Source of the DNA: DATJXG01 sp035500455
Lineage (GTDB): Bacteria; Acidobacteriota; Terriglobia; Terriglobales; Acidobacteriaceae
DNA: 10,958 nucleotides
Assembly: GCA_035500455.1 (NCBI GenBank)
Contig: DATJXG010000151.1
Location: 1 to 10,958 of the forward strand
Reading direction: 5' to 3'
Below the pieces are notes generated by a model. That model searched no databases. It had not been told where the DNA came from and worked only from the letters and a program-made list of their open reading frames with translations. Position numbers and translations under genes: made by a program. Positions 6,288 to 10,958 of the stretch are shown here, one piece after another (the first letter of the stretch is position 1; each line of letters begins with the position of its first letter).

Positions 6288-9200
6288 TTACTGCGCCGGC
6301 ACGGTTACGGTCTGTCCGGCGTCCACAGTGATGTGTGAGATGCTGCTGCCGCCGTACACTTCCGCTCCCGTGCTGTTCAGTCCGGTGACCGGGATGACTG
6401 CCGAGGGGATCGAAGCGCTGGCCGGCACGTTGATCGTGATCACCGGATTCGCTCCGCCCACCCAGCTCGCCGTGACGCCGGACAGGTTGTAGTTGTTGCG
6501 CGCCTGCATCAGCTGCGCCGTTTGCGCCTGCGTGGGGCTGAGAACTGGCAGCTTGTACAGCGCTTCGTACTTGTTGAACGTCATGTCGTAGGTGTCGCCG
6601 ATCATCGAGTGCGTGCCGTCGTAGGCATGCAGGTTGGGCTGGTGGAACATCTGCGGATCCATATCGCCCAACAGCATGTTGTTTACGAAGCTGCTGCTCA
6701 CGTAGTCCAGAATCTGCGCCGGGGTGAAGTTGTTGTAGGGCGCCTGGTTGGAGCCCGCCGGACCGTAGATGCAGTGGAACTCGGCAGAGTCGTCATTCCA
6801 GTTGGCGGCGTTGAAGTACACATCGTTGGCATGCCGCGGCACTTCGTAGATCGGCGCGTAGATGTTCACGATGCCCACGTTCGGCGAGGGGTTCGGCCCG
6901 TTGTTGTTGGTGGCGGTCGGCGTCACCGAGGTGTCGCTGACCACGTAGAAGACGCCATCCTGGTACAGGTACTGGGAGACATTGGCATCATCGAGGCCGG
7001 TAACACCAGGGGTAACCATGGCGTGCGGGTCGTAATCCGAGAAGGTTAGCTGCTGCAGTCCAGCGTCGCTCTCATCGCCATCGAGATTCGCGATACCCGG
7101 GATGCCGGTGGACCCCGTCGTCTGGCCGGCGACCCACAGGTTCGTGAGCACCTCCAGGTCAACTGAGTCGATGCCGCCGAAGCCCGCGGCGATGTTGGCC
7201 GCATCACCGCAGCCGGTTCCGGTCCCCGTGCTCTTGCACAGGCCGTCGAGGGTTTCGGGGTGATCGTAGGTGTGGCTCATCCAGTGGAAGAACTGCTGGT
7301 AGCTCTGTAATTCCGAGACCAGGTCGTCATTGGCCACGCCCGGAGCGGATACGCCGGTCCAGTCGTTGTTGCCGGAGGTTCCCACACCGTTAAAGGCCAG
7401 GCTCAGCTTGAAGTTGCTCAACAGCGGATCCTGGTTCAGTTTGTTCTGCCAGTTCGACAGCGCCGTCATGTCCGCTGCCTTAAGCCGGAACGTAGGTAGC
7501 GAAGGATCGTCGGAGGCGGTGCGGTCGTGGGTGATGGGGTTGGTGCAGGAAGTCCCCGGCACCCACTCCGCATCGTTGATGAAGAAGTCATCCACCGAAG
7601 CTGCGGCGTACACGTGGTACTCACCGAGGAAGACGCCCTTGGTGACCCAGTTGACCAGACCGTAGGCCAGGATCAGATCGTGCGTGAGGTACTGGTTGCT
7701 GTCGAAGGTCTGGGTGAGGTACTGGCGGCCATCGCCGAAGTCGTAGATGACCGAGAGAGCGTGGCCCGAGCCATCCATCAGCAGCGGGGTGATCGTAGTC
7801 CCTGCCGGCGCCGCAATCGGGGTAGAAAGATACGCGGCGGCGTTGGCGATGGTCAGCGGAGTGTTCGTATTCGCATACGAGAACACCTGGGCCGCTGCCG
7901 CTGTGAAGTTAGCGGTAACCGAGGAATTCGAGTCCACGGTGCTGTCAGGCGAATTCAAACCATAGTCCGTGCCCGGCCAAGTAAACCAGTTGACCTGGCG
8001 GATGCCGAACTGCTTCTCGAACGCGGTCAGCTCGGACATCCCGGGCAAGCCGTAGATGTAACCGCCGATGGCGAAGATTACGCCCTGGTAGTAGGCATGG
8101 CAGCTGCCGTCGGAGAGCATGTCGGCAGTGATCCCGTCCGGATTCTCGCTCATATCGAACACCGTGTAGGGCGTGCCGACGTAGTCGAGAATCTGCTTGA
8201 TCGCCGGAAAATCTGCTTCCGACTGCCCGTTGGTGACCACCAGAACTTTCAGGTCGATGGTCGGGTTGGGGCAGACCATGGGCAGGCTGGAGAGAGCGCT
8301 GAACCAGGCCGGGTTCGAAGTTACACTACCCGAGGTTGCCATGATCGGAATCGCGGTGTCGGCGGTAGCTATCGCTTGCGCGAAGCCGCTGCCGCTGACG
8401 GTCACCACCGAGGAGTTGCCGGAACTCCAGCCCACGGAGTTGGTAACGTCGGCAGTGGAACCATCCACGTAGGTGGCGGTCGCAGCGAACTGCTGCTGCC
8501 CGTTGAGGCCGGTAGAAACGCTGCCCGGCGTGACCGTGATAGAGGCGATGGCCGGAGGCATCACGTTCAGAGCCACCGAATTGCTGATCGAACCGGAGGC
8601 CGCAGTGATCACCGGGACACCCACGATCGTGCCGGTTGCCATGCCGCCGGCGGTGATGGTGGCGCCGGAAGAGGCGCTCCAGTTCACGCTGGCAGTCACG
8701 TCCTGGCTGCTGCCGTCGGTATAAGTTCCCTGTGCCGCGAATTGCTGGGTCGAGCCCTTTGTGACTGAGGCGTTTGCGGGAGAGACGGCAATTGCCGTCA
8801 ACACCGGGGCCACAACGGTCAGTGAAGCCGAACCGTTGATCGAGCCGGATGCGGCTGAGACCGTCGCCGGACCCTGCACGGAGCCGGTGGCGAGGCCGGT
8901 TACGCTGATGCTATCGCCTGCGCTCACCGCCCAGTTCACCGAGCCGCTCAGATTTTGCGTGCTGCCATCGGTGTAGGTGCCGGTTGCCACATATTGCTGT
9001 GTGGTTCCCGCCGGGACGGAAGCCGAAGCCGGCGAAACCGCGATTGAAGTCAGAGCGGGAGGAAGTACGTTCAGCACCGCCGAACCGCTGATCGCGCCGG
9101 ACTTGGCGGTGATCGTCGGAGTGCCCTGCGCCGTCCCGGTGGCCATACCGGAAGCGGTGATGCTGGCGCCCGTGGTAGCGCTCCAGGTCACCGAAGCCGT

Positions 9201-10763
9201 CACATCTCCAGTGCTGGCGTCGGTGTAAGTGCCCATGGCGCTGTACTGCATCGTGTTGCCCTTGGGAATCGAAGCACCCGCCGGAGAGACGCTGATAGCG
9301 CTGAGCGCCGCAGGCAGGACGTTCAGTGCCACTGTCCCGCTAATCGTACCGGAGACGGCCGAGATCGTCGCCGCGCCCTGTGCCATGCCCGTCGCCAAAC
9401 CACCGGCGGTCATGCTCGCCTGCGAGGTCGAACTCCAGGTCACGCTGCTGGTGAGATTCTGCGTGGTGTTGTCGGTGTAGGTGCCGGTTGCGGTGAACTG
9501 CTGTGTCAGACCCTTGGCGATCGAGGCGTTCGCCGGAGTAATCGTGATCGAAACCAGAGCCGCCGAGTTGACCGTCAAAGAAGCAGTTCCCTTGATTGTG
9601 CCGGAGGTCGCGGTGATCGTCGGAGTGCCCACTGCCGAACCCGTGGCCAAACCGCCCGCAGTGATGGTTGCTCCGGTGGTCGAACTCCAGGTCACGGAGC
9701 TGGTCAAAGTTTGGGTTGTGCCGTCCGAATAAGTGCCAACCGCGGCGTACTGCTGCGTCTTGCCCTTCGGTATCGATGCCGTCGCCGGAGTAACCGCGAT
9801 GGAGACCAGCGTCGTAGTAGGAACTGTCAGAGCGGTGGTGCCGGTCACGCCCGAAAGCGCGGCGGAGATCGTCGCCGAACCAGCCGCCATCGCTGAGGAC
9901 ATGCCCTTGCTGCCGGCGGTATTGCTGACCGTGGCGACCGTGGTTTTGTTGGAGGTCCAGGTTGCCGAGGCGGTCACGTCTGCGGTTGTGTTGTTGGAGT
10001 ACGTGCCGGTCGCGATAATCTGCTGCGTCTTTCCTTTCGCGACGGAGGGGTTCGCGGGAGTGAGCGCGATCGACTTCAACGTCACAGCCACGCCGGTTCC
10101 GCTCAAGGTCACTTTCGAGGGGCTGCCGACGGCGTTATCCGTGATGGTCAAGGTGCCCGTGCGCGAGCCCGCGGCCGTGGGCTTGAAGACTACGCTGAGC
10201 GAGCAGGAGGCGCCCGCCGCCAGCGAAGATCCGCAGCCGTTGGCCAGGGAGTAGTCGCCGCTGATCACAATGCTGCTGAAGCTCAGCGTGGTGCTCATGG
10301 CGTTATGAACGGTCACAGACTGTGCCGCTGTTGCCAAGCCCACGCTTTGGCTGCCGAACGCCAGCGTTGTGGCGGAAATTGTTACCGGCGCGATTCCCGT
10401 GCCGGAGAGGTTGGCGGTCACTGTGCCGCCTGAGGTCTTGACCGTGACCACGCCGGTGCGGGTCCCGGTAGCCTTGGGGCTGAAGGTCACCGTGATAGTG
10501 CAACTGCCTCGGCCCGCCAGGCTCTTGCCGCAGTTATTGGTCTGGGCAAAATCCCCTGAAACGGCAATGCTGCTGATCGACACCGAAAAAATCCCGGCAT
10601 TGCTGAGAGTGAGAGTCTGTGGCGCGCTGGTATTCCCCAGCGCGGTGCTGGGAAACGTCCTGGAAGCGGTCTGCGCGTTGGCGGCAGGTGCGGTGACCAG
10701 GCAAACGACCGCCAGCAGGGAAATCATCACTGCCAGGGTCCGGAATCGCGATTGCGGGTTCAT
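6288..10763 (-). CDS. Secreted multi-domain protein: two ASH-like repeats, seven BIG_2 domains, Agd3-like (CE18) polysaccharide deacetylase (gene C)
   Basis: The product is 1,491 residues from ATG 10761-10763. A TTG five codons upstream is in frame, but the GAGG ribosome site lies between it and the ATG, so the ATG is right. Residues 1-30 are a Sec signal (core VMISLLAVVCLV, cleavage ANA|Q). Residues about 32-126 and 127-226 are ASH-like repeats, the first lacking its opening strand; both carry C-x9-C. Residues about 228-824 are seven BIG_2 domains, the middle ones exactly 84 residues each. From about 838 (LKVLVVTNG) the Agd3-like module follows: SVDDFF (D1058, D1059), HTYDH (H1164, H1168), PGVTGLDD, VPRHANDVYFN, MFHQPNLH (H1374). 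It is nearly collinear with the gene B module and very similar in DNA as well. It differs by an insert of about 15-20 residues with two extra Cys just after the HxxxH site. The likely job is deacetylation of an extracellular amino-sugar polymer, with the repeats as stalk or matrix-binding part; this is inferred. Confidence 0.93.
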   Translation of the reverse strand: MNPQSRFRTLAVMISLLAVVCLVTAPAANAQTASRTFPSTALGNTSAPQTLTLSNAGIFSVSISSIAVSGDFAQTNNCGKSLAGRGSCTITVTFSPKATGTRTGVVTVKTSGGTVTANLSGTGIAPVTISATTLAFGSQSVGLATAAQSVTVHNAMSTTLSFSSIVISGDYSLANGCGSSLAAGASCSLSVVFKPTAAGSRTGTLTITDNAVGSPSKVTLSGTGVAVTLKSIALTPANPSVAKGKTQQIIATGTYSNNTTADVTASATWTSNKTTVATVSNTAGSKGMSSAMAAGSATISAALSGVTGTTALTVPTTTLVSIAVTPATASIPKGKTQQYAAVGTYSDGTTQTLTSSVTWSSTTGATITAGGLATGSAVGTPTITATSGTIKGTASLTVNSAALVSITITPANASIAKGLTQQFTATGTYTDNTTQNLTSSVTWSSTSQASMTAGGLATGMAQGAATISAVSGTISGTVALNVLPAALSAISVSPAGASIPKGNTMQYSAMGTYTDASTGDVTASVTWSATTGASITASGMATGTAQGTPTITAKSGAISGSAVLNVLPPALTSIAVSPASASVPAGTTQQYVATGTYTDGSTQNLSGSVNWAVSAGDSISVTGLATGSVQGPATVSAASGSINGSASLTVVAPVLTAIAVSPANASVTKGSTQQFAAQGTYTDGSSQDVTASVNWSASSGATITAGGMATGTIVGVPVITAASGSISNSVALNVMPPAIASITVTPGSVSTGLNGQQQFAATATYVDGSTADVTNSVGWSSGNSSVVTVSGSGFAQAIATADTAIPIMATSGSVTSNPAWFSALSSLPMVCPNPTIDLKVLVVTNGQSEADFPAIKQILDYVGTPYTVFDMSENPDGITADMLSDGSCHAYYQGVIFAIGGYIYGLPGMSELTAFEKQFGIRQVNWFTWPGTDYGLNSPDSTVDSNSSVTANFTAAAAQVFSYANTNTPLTIANAAAYLSTPIAAPAGTTITPLLMDGSGHALSVIYDFGDGRQYLTQTFDSNQYLTHDLILAYGLVNWVTKGVFLGEYHVYAAASVDDFFINDAEWVPGTSCTNPITHDRTASDDPSLPTFRLKAADMTALSNWQNKLNQDPLLSNFKLSLAFNGVGTSGNNDWTGVSAPGVANDDLVSELQSYQQFFHWMSHTYDHPETLDGLCKSTGTGTGCGDAANIAAGFGGIDSVDLEVLTNLWVAGQTTGSTGIPGIANLDGDESDAGLQQLTFSDYDPHAMVTPGVTGLDDANVSQYLYQDGVFYVVSDTSVTPTATNNNGPNPSPNVGIVNIYAPIYEVPRHANDVYFNAANWNDDSAEFHCIYGPAGSNQAPYNNFTPAQILDYVSSSFVNNMLLGDMDPQMFHQPNLHAYDGTHSMIGDTYDMTFNKYEALYKLPVLSPTQAQTAQLMQARNNYNLSGVTASWVGGANPVITINVPASASIPSAVIPVTGLNSTGAEVYGGSSISHITVDAGQTVTVPAQ
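6489..8252 (-). other. Agd3-like (CE18) catalytic module of gene C
   Basis: This is the counterpart of the gene B module, from LKVLVVTNG to NNYNLSG. SVDDFF is at 7581-7598 and HTYDH at 7260-7274; every candidate metal or catalytic residue of gene B is kept. The insert at about 7170-7238, right after HTYDHPETLDGL, carries two Cys in a Thr/Gly-rich loop and is absent from gene B. Since the two modules share all signature motifs, both are probably active enzymes rather than one being a decayed copy. Confidence 0.65.
8553..9812 (-). repeat. Five exact-length 252-bp BIG_2 repeats in gene C
   Basis: Five consecutive BIG_2 Ig-like domains are exactly 84 codons each (5 x 252 bp = 1,260 bp). Unit starts match at the SIxVxPA strand, the KGxTQQ turn, GTYTDGS and the TWSS/NWS strand. 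Less regular BIG_2 domains flank them: a longer one at about 9813-10076, with the VSNTAGSKG insert shared with gene A, and the last one at about 8292-8552, which resembles the single BIG_2 of gene B. The exact period with diverged sequence points to domain duplications followed by drift under length constraint. Confidence 0.92.
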
Positions 10764-10888
10764 AGAGATCCTCAGCAAACCAGAATGTTGGGGAGGTCTA
10801 AACTCGACGTCGTTTCACGGGGGTGAAATCTCGGAAACTCTTTTTGGGGAGGAAGGGAGGGGCTCGCGCTCTGCCTTCTGGCAGATGC
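10764..10888 (-). promoter_or_regulatory. 5' leader of gene C, with two small hairpins
   Basis: The leader begins with a 6-bp hairpin (TCTGCC / GGCAGA, 10870-10885) right at the predicted RNA 5' end. A C-rich tract follows (10846-10862), then a second 6-bp stem (TTTCAC / GTGAAA, 10813-10828). Hairpins at the very 5' end often protect mRNA; no riboswitch class is recognised. Confidence 0.3.
10769..10773 (-). promoter_or_regulatory. Ribosome binding site of gene C
   Basis: GAGGA on the minus strand lies five bases before ATG 10761-10763 and excludes the in-frame TTG at 10776-10778, because the site lies downstream of that TTG. Confidence 0.75.
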
Positions 10889-10894
10889 TCAGTG

Positions 10895-10923
10895 AATATA
10901 GCTGGCGCGGGAAGTCCTGGCTA
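10895..10923 (-). promoter_or_regulatory. Putative promoter of gene C
   Basis: On the minus strand TAGCCA (10918-10923) is followed after exactly 17 bases by TATATT (10895-10900). TATATT is a fair -10 box; TAGCCA is a poor match to TTGACA, but the same pair at the same spacing precedes gene B. The block TGTGATAGCCA is shared by both. A start near 10888 would give a leader of about 125 bases. Confidence 0.5.
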
Positions 10924-10958
10924 TCACAGGAGAGCCTACAACTCGGGTATGGTTACCC

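Noticed and set aside
8473..9732. Regular series of 83-codon plus-strand frames
   Set aside because: They follow the 252-bp BIG_2 repeat on the other strand; the period is that of the sense domains.
3711..9812. Tandem repeats as a CRISPR array or satellite
   Set aside because: Units are 252 and 303 bp, multiples of three, in frame with protein domains and without spacers.

Overview
The window is about 60% G+C by eye. It holds three large genes, all read from the minus strand and following one another head to tail: the start of gene A (909 down to base 1, cut by the window edge), gene B (5924 to 1458) and gene C (10763 to 6288). All three encode secreted, Sec-type signal-peptide proteins built from Ig-like beta-sandwich repeats. 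Their repeats are the 'choice-of-anchor D'/ASH-like type (FGxxxxGxxSAxxxVTVxN...NxCGxSLAxGASC...GTG) and the bacterial Ig-like BIG_2 type (SIxVxPAxASxxKGxTQQFxATGTYxDGS...TWSS). Long proteins with these repeats, a terminal A-x-A-Q signal peptidase site and this G+C level are typical of soil Acidobacteriota (Terriglobia). I infer that lineage from style only; there is no rRNA or other marker.

Genes B and C end in nearly the same module of about 640 residues. I read it as an Agd3-like carbohydrate esterase (CE18 family; Agd3 is the fungal galactosaminogalactan deacetylase), with a preceding Rossmann-like or CBM87-like part. The direct evidence is a SVDDFF motif (two adjacent Asp), a HTYDH motif (HxxxH metal site as in polysaccharide deacetylases), a conserved PGVTGLDD segment, VPRHANDVYFN and MFHQPNLH. 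The family name is recalled, not searched.

The catalytic modules are almost the same, but the N-terminal stalks are not: gene B has seven ASH-like repeats plus one BIG_2 repeat, gene C has two ASH-like plus seven BIG_2, and gene A begins with two ASH-like and then at least one BIG_2. The region therefore looks like a tandem array of paralogous extracellular polysaccharide deacetylases with interchangeable stalks.

Layout from right to left, in the direction of transcription: promoter and C-rich leader (10764-10923), gene C, a strong hairpin just after its stop (6247-6272), promoter and leader (5925-6106), gene B, an imperfect inverted repeat (1278-1392), an intrinsic terminator (1214-1240), promoter and leader (910-1113), gene A. 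The same promoter-like pair (TAGCCA, 17-18 nt, TATATT/TATAGA) stands upstream of each gene, so each is probably transcribed alone but under common control. I found no tRNA, rRNA, CRISPR, insertion sequence or plus-strand gene.
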